Part shown: positions 1-10,971 of the stretch, one piece after another | Layout of the letters: each line of letters starts with the position of its first letter | Position numbering within the stretch: the stretch's first letter is position 1 | Assembly (NCBI GenBank): GCA_963281255.1 | Contig: OY725488.1 | Span: 2,665,285 to 2,729,284 of the forward strand | Direction of reading: 5' to 3' | Source of the DNA: Aphrocallistes beatrix | Lineage: Eukaryota > Porifera > Hexactinellida > Sceptrulophora > Aphrocallistidae | Length of the DNA stretch: 64,000 bases | The notes under the pieces: model-generated | The model's database searches: none | Seen by the model: the letters and a program-made list of their open reading frames with translations, nothing else | What the model was told of the DNA's origin: nothing | Translations under genes and position numbers: made by a program

Positions 1-1837
1 AATATTGAGACATGCCAAACAGTTTTTGGTTCGCATTTTTAGTTTTTGAGTTACAGCGTCTCAAAGTCGGTTTTCATTTTCTGTTTTTCCCTAGCACATC
101 TTAATGGTAAGCCCTCCTCCACTCTGTGATTTTTTTGAAACACATGTTTGGATCAAATGCTTCGAAAATTTATTCATATATAGTTTATAAAATTTGGAAT
201 CGCATAGAACCAAAAGAAAGTTAAAATAATCAAAATTGTTAATTTTATAGGGGTTTGAAAAAAAATTGCCAAAAAACGGCGAAAAAAGCCAGATTTTCTT
301 TGGAAATCACCAATAAAATCACAAATTTATAAGATATCGAAAATCGAGTGGTCCTACGCTCACCGCCTAATGATATGGAACAACTCCTGAAATTTTCAAA
401 CCTCTATCTCAAAGCAATTTTGAGTTAAAATTTTTGAAAGAGCGACAATTTTGGAATTTTAAAGTCCCGAGATATAGGGATTTGAAGTTTTGATGTTATG
501 AACGATGTAAAATGACCTATTAACAATAAATAAAAGCATCCATGGGCATTTAATCGCATGTATAGTGATGAATTAGATGTATTTCAACAGATTTTGGTGA
601 AAATAGCAAAATTATACTGAAAATTCACAAATTACCTTGAGGCCTCTAACCCCGAATATTTTGAACCAATTAGGGAATATAATTCATATTCCTAGCACTA
701 CAAAGTATAATACATCGGTTTAGAATGAATAAAGAGCTTCTTAAAAGTATATTAGGAAGTTAGAGCGAGAGTCTACGACTTTTAGTTTTCAAGTTAGGAT
801 TTTCGAAAAATGCTACGTCATCACGTGATAAAAATTTAAAACTTAGCATTCCTTTCCATGTAGTACACTTATTATTTAAGAATCAGATATATACCGTCTT
901 GAAAAGTATATTAGGAATTGAGAGCTAAGAATTTGGGTGTATATTTCCCGAGATATGGAGGAATCTGTTTTTGGACCATAAATGGGGGGCTTTGACCTAA
1001 TTTTGGAGATAAATGCTTTGAACTTCCGAAATAATCATGTTGAGTGCTTCAAAATTTCTGTATACATTGCTAGTGACTATTGCATTGTTTTTTGAGTATA
1101 ATAGCTACTTTCGGGAACTTATTTCATGACAAGATTCGCCATTTTCTATTATATTCAAAGTTCTCCATAGAATTTGTATTACAATAAAATCGATGATAAC
1201 TCAAGAAATATTTACTTTTTGACAAAGAGATGTTTGAGGAACCTATATATTATCATATATATCCTTTCATTTAAGATTATAATAGATTATATATCTTCAA
1301 TAGTTTTTAAGCATTGACATCGAGCACTTTCGGGGCCATAGAGAGGTTTGATGTCCGAACTTGACCTACAATATACTATAACTTACGAACTAATGGTCGG
1401 ATCTGAACAAATTTTTTTTAAAACTGTTCAGAATTCTTTTCTATACACAATAGCTAATATCACAATTGCCATTTCCCGAGCATTTTAGAAATGAAGTCCC
1501 TCATAAAGATATTTTTGATTGGATTTTAAGTGCCTCTTTTTCTAAATTCATCTGTTTTATAATATTTAAAGGGGCCAAAACCATTTTGAGGTTCATATAA
1601 TTGAAAAAATATCAGATAAGTTAGAAAATAATTGATGAATGCGCCGCAAAACCACGAATAACTTTCCGAATTTTAGTACGACTGAGCTTTAGGTGCTCAG
1701 TTCTAGAATATCAAAATAAATACCGTCCAACAATTACGATTAGATGGTAGACTACTCAATAATCCGATGGAATTAGCAATAAAAAATTTCACCATTTTTT
1801 TTTATGTCAGGCGATGTTTTTCGAGGGCGGTATCCTT
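1..1837 (+). repeat. Family A non-coding repeat, copy 1
   Basis: This stretch matches 6885-8732 in inverted orientation over its whole length, beginning at base 1, so the left edge is probably cut by the window. Shared landmarks are the block around 718-1010 (also at 2767-3078) and the end 'cgagggcggtatccttaa' at 1820-1837. It has no convincing reading frame, and no terminal inverted repeat or LTR is visible. It could be a non-autonomous transposon or a dispersed satellite-like repeat. The identity of the repeat is clear; its class is not. Confidence 0.8.
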
Positions 1838-1840
1838 AAG

Positions 1841-2596
1841 CGAGTGTTTGAATTACGAGCCGAAATTCAAGAGTTTATTTTGCAAAAGAATAAACAAGAC
1901 TTTATGTTGCATTTTAACATTGTCGAGCAGAGCCTAAAACTTGCCTACCTTGTTGATATTTTTTCTCAACTGAATAGACTAAATTTATCCATTCAAGGAA
2001 TAGAAAACACGATACTTGACTTTGTGGATAAGGTCAATGCATTCATAATGAAACTAGAGCTGTGGAGTGGTCAAATTAGCAAAGGAAAATTGGACCAGTT
2101 TCATACTTTGAATGCACTCACTACGGAGAAGAAGACAGTTTTAGATGTTGAAACGAAAGAGGTAATTCTGGTGCACTTGAGAGCACTACAGAAAGAATTT
2201 TTGTCATATTTTGAAGATGTGAATGACAGAGATTTCAAATTTGTCAGAAATCCTTTCAAAGTTGATTTTAATCCGATCCCAGAAGCCGAACAGGAAGAAT
2301 TCATTGAATTGATCAATGATAGCAATGCAAAAGAATTGTTCGCTGAAGTTCATCTGATTAGTTTCTGGTGCAAGATGGTCAATGCCTACCCCAAAGTATC
2401 TTAACTGGCTATTAGACTGCTACTCCCATTTCCTTCCACTTACTTGTGTGAATCCGGTTTTTCGACACTGTTTCACATAAAAACCAAACACAGGAATCGA
2501 TTGTCTGTTCAAGACGACATGCGATGTGCAATTGCAAAGACTTCGCCTGACATTAAGATACTAGCTGCATTGAAGCAATCGCAACCGTCTCATTAA
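1841..2596 (+). pseudogene. hAT transposase C-terminal region, one in-frame stop
   Basis: In intact relatives (ZBED5/SCAND3-type proteins) this region forms the end of the RNase H-like fold and the hAT dimerisation domain. Translation runs from about 1841 to a TAA at 2402-2404, then continues in the same frame to TAA 2594-2596. After the stop it reads through the hallmark LLPFPSTYLCESGFS, a typical hATC dimerisation motif. Only a single nonsense codon interrupts this part. The apparent start ATG at 1814 and the first nine codons come from the adjacent family A repeat, not from the transposase. The N-terminal BED finger and the first catalytic residues are missing. It is a dead gene; the family assignment is firm. 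Confidence 0.85.
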
Positions 2597-2766
2597 CACA
2601 CGTAATTTATTATACAGTACGTTATATATAAATCTACTCCTCAAAGCAATTCTTTCTAGTAAATAAACATTCATACAATAAACTCAACTATACTTTTTCA
2701 CAGGGGTACGCGGTAAATTTTCTATCTCGAAGGGGTACGTGAGTTAGGAAAGGTTGGGAATCACTG
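1841..2766 (+). mobile_element. 5'-truncated hAT transposon fragment (ZBED5/SCAND3-like)
   Basis: The fragment holds the C-terminal part of a hAT transposase followed by a short 3' region. It ends in 'ggttgggaatcactg' (2752-2766), which has the form of a hAT terminal inverted repeat. The matching left terminus is absent: hAT similarity starts abruptly at 1841, directly after the family A end motif. Family A sequence resumes at 2767, but at a position internal to the repeat. The junction therefore looks like a rearrangement rather than a clean insertion. Confidence 0.75.
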
Positions 2767-3078
2767 GTTTAGAATGAATAAAGAGGTTCCAAAAAGTATA
2801 TTAGGAAGTTAGAGCGAAAGTCTATGACTTTTAGTTTCCAAGTTAGGATTTTCGAAAAATGCTACGTCATCACATGACAAAAATCAGAAACTTACATTCT
2901 ATACGATGTAGTGCAATTATTATCAATGAATCATTGTACACTTATAAAAAGTATATTAGGAAGGTGAACTAAGAATTTGGGCTTATATTTACAGAGATAG
3001 AGATATTACTTTTTGGACCATAAATGGGGGTTTTTGACCGAATCTAGGAGGTCCAAGGCCAGAACCTTTTTATCATTT
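2767..3078 (+). repeat. Family A repeat, copy 2 (partial)
   Basis: The sequence is close to 718-1010 of copy 1 and continues to the block 'ggtccaaggccagaac', which also occurs inverted near 7700. It lacks both ends of the family and has no coding potential. Confidence 0.7.
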
Positions 3079-3133
3079 TTAGATCCTTATAGGGGTTTTC
3101 ATAATATCATAACACTATTTATTAATTAATTAA

Positions 3134-3238
3134 CCCTACTTGGACTCGGAATGTTGAAGTGAAAGTGAAAGTGAATTGAAAGTGAAAATGAAAATAGGAT
3201 TTTTATATTTATACTTTGTACCCCAAGTCCAAGTCGGG
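3134..3238. mobile_element. Short piggyBac-type MITE with TTAA duplication
   Basis: A 105-bp element is flanked by TTAA at 3130-3133 and 3239-3242. The ends are CCCTACTTGGACTCGG and, inverted, CCCGACTTGGACTTGG. A TTAA target and CCC/CCY ends are the signature of piggyBac elements. The interior is a purine-rich run built from gaaagtg units and codes for nothing. The left TTAA lies in a TTAA-rich stretch, so the duplication could be partly by chance. Confidence 0.55.
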
Positions 3239-3242
3239 TTAA

Positions 3243-3547
3243 AACTTGTTTGAATTTAGGAATCGGCCCTCCCACTTTAAATTTGCTTCCGATGCCCACC
3301 CCTGGCCATTACTACTATTTAACGCATCTAAGTTCATAGCTTCTCTCATTATGATGTCTGATGCTTTACTTCATTTCCATCTCTCTCACGTGCATTTCAG
3401 CACAAAGATGTTGATTTTATAGATGTTAAACCCCTAATACTGGGAACAAATGCAACTATCGATGCATTTCGCCCCCTTAAAATTTAAAGCTACTGAAAAT
3501 TGTAAATAATGCGTTTTTAACGCATTTATCAGTTGGTTTTAACTTAT
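3243..3547. other. No gene seen; family A-like edge
   Basis: No reading frame of note is present. Bases 3470-3547 resemble 3690-3768 in direct orientation, so a segment of roughly 220 bp of family A was duplicated locally. A single plausible 3' splice site at about 3400 has no supporting exon. Confidence 0.4.
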
Positions 3548-4526
3548 TTAAGGATACCGCCCTCGAAAAACATCGCCTGACATTGAAAAAAATGGTGAAT
3601 TTTTTTATTGCTAATTTCATTGTATTACTGAGCGGTCTACCATCTGTCGTACTTGTTGGACAGTATTTATTTTGATTTTTATGAGTTAACCCCCTAAAGT
3701 TGAGCGTACTAAAAATTGAAAAATTATTAGAGTTTTTTGACGCATTCACCAATTAGTTTTTAACTTGTTTGATATTTTTTAATGATATGGACCTTAACAT
3801 TATTTTGGCACCTTTGGAGATTATATAACACAAATATTTAGAAGAATGATCAAATAAAATCCAAACAAAATAGCTCTATAAGGGAATTCATTTATATAAT
3901 GATCGGGAAATGGTACAATTGCACTATCTTACACTCCCAACTTTTTTTAGAATTACCATAATACCTGTTTACGTGTTGATAGAACTTCCTTCAGGAAGCT
4001 GAATGAGCGAAAGAGAACCAAAATCGGTTGAAATTCAACCAAGTTACACCGATTTTAATGTTACAAGCCAAAGTCTATGGGAAAATGTTGCTATACTGAA
4101 TGATGCTGTATAATGTATTACTAATGGTTGTGCAATGATATCGCGATCTGCATACTTCCTTTTGAATCCTTACTATCTTACACAGTCAATATTAGACGTT
4201 ACTATTTTAAGATCGAGATTTGGTAGTTATGATATGCAAAATCCAATCATATTGTTTATTCAAGTTCACTGCTGCTAATACTAATTAGATGAATTTGTAG
4301 ACTCTGAATTTGAATACAGCAGCCATCAAACTAGTCTACATAAGTATATAGCCGCTGGTGTGCTTTAGCGAGATAGAGAGCAGCAGCAGCAGCGTGGTAA
4401 AGTACAATAATTAAAGAGCAAATATCATTTTAATTAACATAATAATTATACAGCGATTATCGGAATTACCGTGCATACGATGGCTTTTATATTATCTTTG
4501 CTATTAAAACTCGATTAATGTATATA

Positions 4527-5004
4527 CAGTGCCCGGACAAAAGTATTCGACCACCACAGAAACCGCCATACAAATAGTATTAAAGTGGGTCTATTCATAA
4601 AATAATATGTACTCAAACTGTAAGGAATACTCCATTTTTTATTTCAAATTCGTAAACTACACATTCTAATTACTCATAATTGATAGCCACAGCTTAATTA
4701 CTAACTCCCAAGATGATAAATATCAACATTTGATACCTGATGCTACTTGTCCCAAGTCACAGCCATTATATATGATGGCGTTTAGTGACACAAAGTGGCA
4801 TAGGTTGATAATTTTTTACATAAGAATAAGTAATTGAGTTGAAACTGTCAATTATGAGTAATTAGAATGTGGAGATTACGAGTTTGAACTAAAAATAGAG
4901 TATTTTCTACTGTTTAAGGACATGTTCCTTTTTTAATCAGATCTAATTTAATACTATTTGTATGGAAGTTTTCGTGGTGGTCGAATACTTTTGTCTGGGC
5001 AGTG
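4527..5004. mobile_element. Tc1-type foldback MITE (family T), copy 1
   Basis: The element is 478 bp and flanked by TA. The ends read CAGTGCCCGGACAAAAG and, inverted, CACTGCCCAGACAAAAG, typical Tc1-like termini. The whole element is an imperfect palindrome; for example, the block near 4665 recurs inverted near 4850. It inserted in the AT-rich microsatellite of a family D copy. Related elements of nearly identical length lie at 41238-41714 and 52639-53116. Confidence 0.75.
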
Positions 5005-5006
5005 TA

Positions 5007-5655
5007 TATCTGCAACAAATTGATTGAAGAAACTGTCAGGCGCAGAAAGCTGATTTTTGGCGTGTTGGAGTCTTTTGGCTATGGCTCCACTAAGTTCTGA
5101 CCTCAGATGAAAATGTCGACTCATGATGGAACGTCTAATTCCATGATCAGTCGACATTTTCGTCTGAGGTTGCCACCTTTTTTTATAACTAGAAATTTAA
5201 GTTTTTAGACTATAACTCAGCCATTTTAGGTGATAGAATGCTGAAATTTTTATAGAATGAGTATATTAATATTCTTCACATATAATACTGTTGTGACTAA
5301 TTGTGGCAATCTGAACGAACAATTTGACCAAACGAAGTAATTATAGAATTTGAGTGAAGAACAAACGAAGTAAATAACATAAAGATTGGGTTTGATGAAT
5401 ATATAATCATCCTAAGTGACTACATGACTTTCGTCTGCTTGGGTGGTCTTGGGTGGCTGCTCGAGTGGCTGTACTAAACTATAACAATACAACTAGTGAA
5501 CGAGCGAAACCGAAACTTTCGGCCAAAATCAATTTCGGTCGTTCACTAGATACAACTATCATCAAAACTGATTTCTCATCATTCCGTTATGACATCATCA
5601 TTGCACAGCAAAAATTGAAAAATTGGTGATTTTTGTGCTAAAACTCTAATTGTGG
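5007..5655 (+). repeat. Family D repeat, partial copy
   Basis: The start of the family D body ('aattgattgaagaaac') is at about 5015. The copy is interrupted or replaced at 5310-5570 by unrelated sequence and resumes at about 5570 with the block 'gttatgacatcatcatt'. The GC-rich tail is missing. A local inverted pair sits at 5112-5170. Confidence 0.6.
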
Positions 5656-6415
5656 TTCAGTAATCAAATTTTATCAAGCAATGACTAGAATCAATAAGAT
5701 TGGATTTTTGTTTTGGGATTTTGCATATCATAACTACCAAAATCTCGATCTTAAAATAATAACGTCTAATATTGACTGTGTAAGATAGTAAGGATTCAAA
5801 AGGAAGTATGCAGATCGCGATATCATTGCACAACCATTAGTAATACATTATACAGCATCATTCAGTATAGCAACATTTTCCCATAGACTTTGGCTTGTAA
5901 CATTAATACCGGTGTAACTTGCTTGAATCTCACCGATTTTGGTTCTCTTTCGCTCATTCCGCTTCCTGAAGGAAGTTCTATCAACACGTAAACAGGTATT
6001 ATGGTAATTCTAAAAAAAGTTGGGGGTATAAGATAGTGCAATTGTACCCGGGAAATCGCCTGTTTTATATCAGATATTTAGCGATCACTGGATCAGAAAT
6101 AAAATTCTGATCGTTTCAAAAAAAATTTATTTGGATCCGACCATTTGTTCGTGATATATCGCTTACTATAGGTAAAGTTCGGGTATAATATCTCTCTATG
6201 GCCCCGAAAGAAGCCGATGTCATATCTTAAAAACTATTGAAGATATATAATCTATTACACTCTTTAATAAACGGACATATGCGAAAATGTATAGGTTCCT
6301 CAAACATTCTTTTGTCAAAAAATAAATATTTCTCGACTTATCATTGATTTGATTGTAATACAAATTCTATGGATAACTTTGAATATATTAGAAAATGGCG
6401 AATCTAATCATTAAT

Positions 6416-6884
6416 TAAGATCATTCATCCCAATTTTCCAAATCTGGATTTTCCAAATATAGACTAACTAATGAATTGGGAAGTTATAAGAGGATTGAAA
6501 TTACAAATATACGAATTCTGAATACTCAGTCGAATGTGATGAGATTAAATTGTACAGAAAAGTGTGAATCCAAACACACTGTTCAAAACAAATTGGAAAC
6601 TAATTAATTGATCGCGGAGTGGTTCTACGACAGTTTCAGTCTGAAAATGTTTTCGACATAGCTGTAATTTATTACACTATTTTGATAGTCCCAAAATAGA
6701 TGAAAAAATAGAAACCAAAAAAAGTTGGGGGGCTAGAGCCCCAGACCCCTCTATTCCGACGCCCCTGGTAATGGCTATTGACAAGGCTGCACTTGCCTGA
6801 CCGAAAATAGGATTCATGATTGACTGTGATTTTCTCATTATGTGCTGCCCAGTTGCATAATTTAGCTCCTTTCTATTATTTTTT
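6416..6884. other. No gene seen
   Basis: This is AT-rich sequence between two inverted family A copies, with no coding signal. The segment 6720-6775 ('ccccagacccctctattccgacgcccctgg') resembles the GC-rich end of an unidentified element. Confidence 0.4.
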
Positions 6885-8732
6885 AAGGATACCGCCCTCG
6901 AAAAATCTTGCCTGGCGTAAAAAAAAACTGCAAAATTTTTTATTGCTAATTTCATTGTATTACTGATCGGTCTACCATCTGATAGCACTATTTGGACGGC
7001 ATTTTTTTTTGTTTTTTGCGAAATAACCCCCTAAAGATTAGCGTTAATAAAAATTGAAAAATTATTAGAGGATTTTAACTCATTTACCAATTAGTTTTTA
7101 ACTTATTTGATATTTTTTTAATGATATGAACCTTAACATTGTTTTAGCACCTTTGGAGATTATAAAACACAAAGATTTAAAAAAATGGGCAAATAAAATC
7201 CAAACAAAATAGCTCTATAAGGGAGTTAATTTATATAATCCTCGGGAAATCGCAAGTTTGATCTCAGATATTTAGCGATCACTAGGTCAGGAATAAAATT
7301 CTGATCGGTTCAAAAAAAAGTTTGTTCGGATCCGACCATTTGTTCTTGAGATATCGCATATTATAGGTAAAGTACGGCCATAATATCCCTCTAAGGTCCC
7401 GAAAGAGGCTGATGTCATATCTTAAAAACTATTGTAGATATATAATATATTATATCCTTAAATAAAAGGATATATGCGAAAATATATAGGTTCCTCGACC
7501 ATTCCTTTGTCAAAAAATAAATATTTCTCGACTTATCATTGATTTAATTGTAATACAAATTCTATGGAGAACTTTGAATCTATTAGAAAATAGCGAATCT
7601 AATCATTAAACATGTGTCCAAATTTAGCTATTATGCTAAATAGTGAATACAATTGTCGCTAATAATATGTACAGTAAAATTGGAGAACTTTTGATAATTA
7701 TTTTGAAAGTTCTGGCCTTGGACCTCGCAGATTCGGTCAAAAACCCCCATTTAGGGTCCAAAAAGAGATATCTCTCTAACTTTGTAAATACAAGTCCAAA
7801 TTCTTAGTTCTCACTCCCTAATATACTTTTTATGAGTGTACATATAAGATTCTTTGATAATAATTGCACTACACCCTATAGAATGTTAAGTTTTTGATTT
7901 TTGTCAGATGATGACGTAGCATTTTTCGAAAATCCTAACTTCGAAACTAAAAGTCGTAGACTTTCGCTCTAACTTCCTAATATACTTTTTGGAAGCTTTT
8001 TATTCATTCTAAACTGATAGATTATACTTCGCAGTGCCAGGAATATGAAATATTATCTACAATTATCCTAAAATATTCGGAGTTAGCGGCCTCATGGAAA
8101 TTTGTGGATTTTCAGGGTACATTTGCTATTTTTTGTAAATATTTGGCTTTAATATACCTAAATCAGCAGTATAGATGCGAATAAATGTATGTGGATGCTT
8201 ATGTGCATTATTAATAACTCATTTTACATTCTTCTTAACACCTAAACTTAAAATCTCTATATCTCGGGACTTTAAAATTTCATAATTGACCGTCTTCACA
8301 GAATTATTTCTCAAATTTGGTTTGAGATAGAAGTTTGAAAATTTCAAGAGTTGTTTCATATCATTAGGCGATGAACGTAGGACCACCATTTTTTGGATAC
8401 ATTCTAACTCGGTGATTTTATTCATGATTTCCCAAAAAAAACAGACATTTTTCGCCGTTTTTTGGCCCTTTTTTTTCGGACACCGATAAAATTTACAATA
8501 TTTGTCATTTTAACTTTCTTCTGGTCCTATGAAGTTGCAAATATGGTAGACTATCTATGATTCGATTTTGGAAGCGTTTGATTCCTTGGTATGTCCTAAA
8601 CAATTCATTGAGTGCCTAAATTTCTACCATTAAGATGTGCTAGCGGAAAATGTAAAAAACAGACTTTGAGACACTGTATCTCAAAATCTAGAAATGAGAA
8701 TCAAAAACGGTTTGGAATGTGCCAGTATTTCT
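6885..8732 (-). repeat. Family A repeat, copy 4
   Basis: This is the longest copy inside the window, starting with 'ttaaggataccgccctcg' and matching copy 1 in reverse through base 1. Together with copies 1 and 3 it makes 1-8.7 kb a large imperfect inverted repeat. It is non-coding. Confidence 0.8.
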
Positions 8733-9164
8733 TGATGGAGATACCTCCCCACGCTTAACATCTCTTATAGCTCTACTTTCATCGTATGCTGTAATGCAAA
8801 TCATACGTTTTTTCGAGGGCGGTATCCTTAAGCCTTTACCATAAATACCAACCGTTTTCACTCTTTCTATTGGGATAATTTCATCAGTGTCTCTTTTTTT
8901 CATTAAGGTTGGCCTTTCCTATAATAGCTAACTTTTGACTTTTTCAACCGATTCATTTAAATTTTTCAGTGCAGATTTGAATCGCAAAGTTATCTGCAAA
9001 ACTGCATTAAGGTTGGTGTTTCCCATGCGAAACTTGTTTTTTATTAAAAATGTGCCCAAATTGCTTATTCATCATTTTTAGATCCTTATAGGGGTTCTAA
9101 ACAATAATCCCTATTTTTATAACTCCAGCACCAATATTTCGCCACTTTGAGCCACTTGTATCAC
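8733..9164. other. Inter-repeat sequence and left arm of a palindromic element
   Basis: A stray family A end motif (+) lies at about 8812-8832. From about 9005 the sequence is homologous, inverted, to 16290-16415 ('cgccacttagagccacttgta' type block). This is the left arm of an older palindromic element into which the Harbinger-like element inserted. No gene is present. Confidence 0.5.
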
Positions 9165-9179
9165 CTGCAGCCGTATTCA

Positions 9180-9350
9180 CTAAGATCTTAAGCACTAAGA
9201 TCGATCTTAAGTCTTAAGATCGATCTTAAGTCTTAAGATCGATCTTAGTTAAGATCGATCTTAAGATCGAACTTAGAGCTATTCACTAAGAATTAAGATC
9301 GATCTTAAGATCGATCTTAGTTAAGATCGATCTTAAGATAGAACTTAGAA
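9180..9350. repeat. Sub-terminal AAGATCGATCTT palindrome cluster, left
   Basis: Multiple copies of the palindrome TTAAGATCGATCTTAA and variants are packed next to the left terminus. The right end has the matching cluster at 15395-15535 with GATCGAACTTAAG and TCTTAAGTTCGGTC variants. Repeated sub-terminal palindromes commonly serve as transposase or accessory-protein binding sites. Here the Myb-like protein encoded inside is the obvious candidate binder, but that is inference. Confidence 0.7.
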
Positions 9351-9994
9351 ATAACGTTAGGGTTAATATGATTAGAATATAGCATTATACTAATCAAATA
9401 CAAAACTGAACTATAATATTAGTAATGGTAAGTGGTCATTTATTATTGATCTAGTGAAAATAAACTATATTTCTTCTTTTTGTTCAAAATTGGGGCAATT
9501 AATGTCAATATTAGGAGCAAAGAAGATTGATTAACCCACTCCTGTAAGACATAGCTTCTATCTATGTAGTTGTACCGCCTGGAATGCCTGCTAGTGAGTC
9601 TCTTACATATCTGTGGTGAAATCTTTGTTTTAACTTTGAATTCTATTATGAAAATTCAATGTTTTATGCATGTAATCTATAATTATTCTACACTAGTCAA
9701 TATCAAAGGAAGAGCTATCAAAGAGCACAAGTTATACCTCATGGATTCATAATATTATATTAAACAAAACATATAAACGACGTGTCTTTATATATTGTAA
9801 CATGAAAACCTCTCTAAAACAAAGTATAAACACTGGATATGAGAAGTACAATAAATTGAACTCTATCGACGGTAAAATTTCTGCGTCATTTGGTGTTACG
9901 AAAATAATTGGTGTCATTAGTGGTTATGGTAAGTCGGCGTCCTCTCGTGTATATAAATTGCTGCTGAGTACTTGCATTAACAATACCAAACCAA

Positions 9995-10565
9995 ATGGAC
10001 AAATCCCGCAAAGCAAATTGGACCAGAGAAGAAGAGTGCAGTCTCATTAATGAAATTGAATCAGCAGGTGATATTTTGAGAGGCTCAGGAATTCTGCTGA
10101 CAAAAACAGGAAGCCAGAAAGACTGGAGGGGGTACAAACACTGCTGGACAGGTAGAAGACGAGGACATGCAATTATATCAGCAGATAGAAGTATTTCTGA
10201 CTCTGCAGATCGGGTAACAGAGATGTTTCAAAACACCCTTGCTTTTAGCGGAATTACAGGTGCTGCTGATCTTTTTCAAAGCACCAGCTGAGAACAATGA
10301 AATTCCAATAGCATCAACAGTATCAGCTGCAGGTCCTGTTGAATTTGAAGATACTCCAATTTTAGAGTCTCCAGAAGTTGAAATCCCGACAATATATACT
10401 CGTAAGCCATCAAAGAAAAGTCGGAAGAGAAGGCGAACTGTTGATGAGCAAGATGATTCGGTCGAACTCTTGAAGGCTGCAGACTTACTTCCATTACAGC
10501 AGGTTGATGAAGAGCAGAGGGACTATTATAGATTGAAACGTCAGAGACTGAAAAAATCATTGTGA
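9995..10565 (+). pseudogene. Myb/SANT-like DNA-binding protein of Harbinger type
   Basis: The frame opens at ATG 9995 with KANWTREEECSLINEI, which matches the first helix of Myb/SANT-like domains found in the accessory protein of PIF/Harbinger transposons. The domain frame decays after about 35 residues. A coding-like C-terminal part, with acidic stretches, a basic KKSRKRRR patch (nuclear-localisation-like) and the end RLKRQRLKKSL, lies in another frame to TGA 10563-10565. At least one frameshift is therefore present between about 10090 and 10240. In intact elements this protein recruits the transposase to the ends and the nucleus. No partner transposase is present here. Confidence 0.55.
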
Positions 10566-10747
10566 ATAGGAAAATAGGATCAAAGTGATTATTATCAGTC
10601 ATGTGAATCAATATATAAAGCCTGTCTCTATAATTGTGCATATTAGAATGATTATATGATCAAAGAATGTATGTTTGTTTATTCATACAAATCCAAAAAG
10701 AATTTGCCACGAATATAGCATGTGATACATGTTGCGATGTTACACAC

Positions 10748-10952
10748 TGTTGTAACACTGTTTAGGAATCTAGAATGTTCTTAACTCAACTGTAGCAGTA
10801 GGTTCTTATAGAGCTTCCTATCAGGGAGTGAAATAGCATATTTAGTACTATATAGGTATGTTCTAGATGTTAAGTTGTGTGTGTTGGTATTACTACGAAT
10901 TCATTAATTACTATTGGTTACGTGCCGAGATTACAGTTATACAATTACGACA
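10748..10952 (+). repeat. 5' LTR of the Gypsy element
   Basis: The LTR is 205 bp, starts TGTTGTAACACTG and ends ATTACGACA. It matches 15024-15228 base for base by eye. It is short for an LTR and should hold promoter and polyadenylation signals. Confidence 0.95.
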
Positions 10953-10971
10953 CTGACGACGAAGATAAAAG
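10953..10971 (+). other. Probable primer-binding site
   Basis: The 19 bases between the LTR and the Gag-Pol ATG read CTGACGACGAAGATAAAAG. They resemble the TGGCGACGAGGA-type leader seen in some invertebrate Gypsy elements, but lack the TGG expected opposite a tRNA CCA end. The position fits a primer-binding site; the primer tRNA is not identified. The leader is extremely short. Confidence 0.5.

Larger units (their letters stand above)
3912..6048. mobile_element. Non-autonomous element with long TIRs and 8-bp TSD
   Basis: The element is bounded by perfect copies of CGGGAAAT (3904-3911 and 6049-6056). Inverted repeats of about 350 bp begin GGTACAATTGCACTATC and cover 3912-4260 and 5695-6048. 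An 8-bp duplication points to the hAT, P or Merlin superfamilies. No transposase is visible. The interior carries a nested Tc1-type MITE (4527-5004) and a partial family D copy. The boundaries are secure because the flanks rejoin into uninterrupted family A sequence. Confidence 0.8.
3548..6415 (-). repeat. Family A repeat, copy 3, split by a 2.1-kb insertion
   Basis: The inverted family A end 'ttaaggataccgccctcg' starts here. The copy runs to 3911, is interrupted by the element at 3912-6048, and resumes at 6057-6415. Its order matches copy 4 at 6885-8732. It is non-coding. Confidence 0.75.

Noticed and set aside
9802-10050. 82-codon plus frame upstream of the Myb-like frame
   Set aside because: It overlaps the Myb-like start in another frame, has no recognisable motif and no frame continuity.
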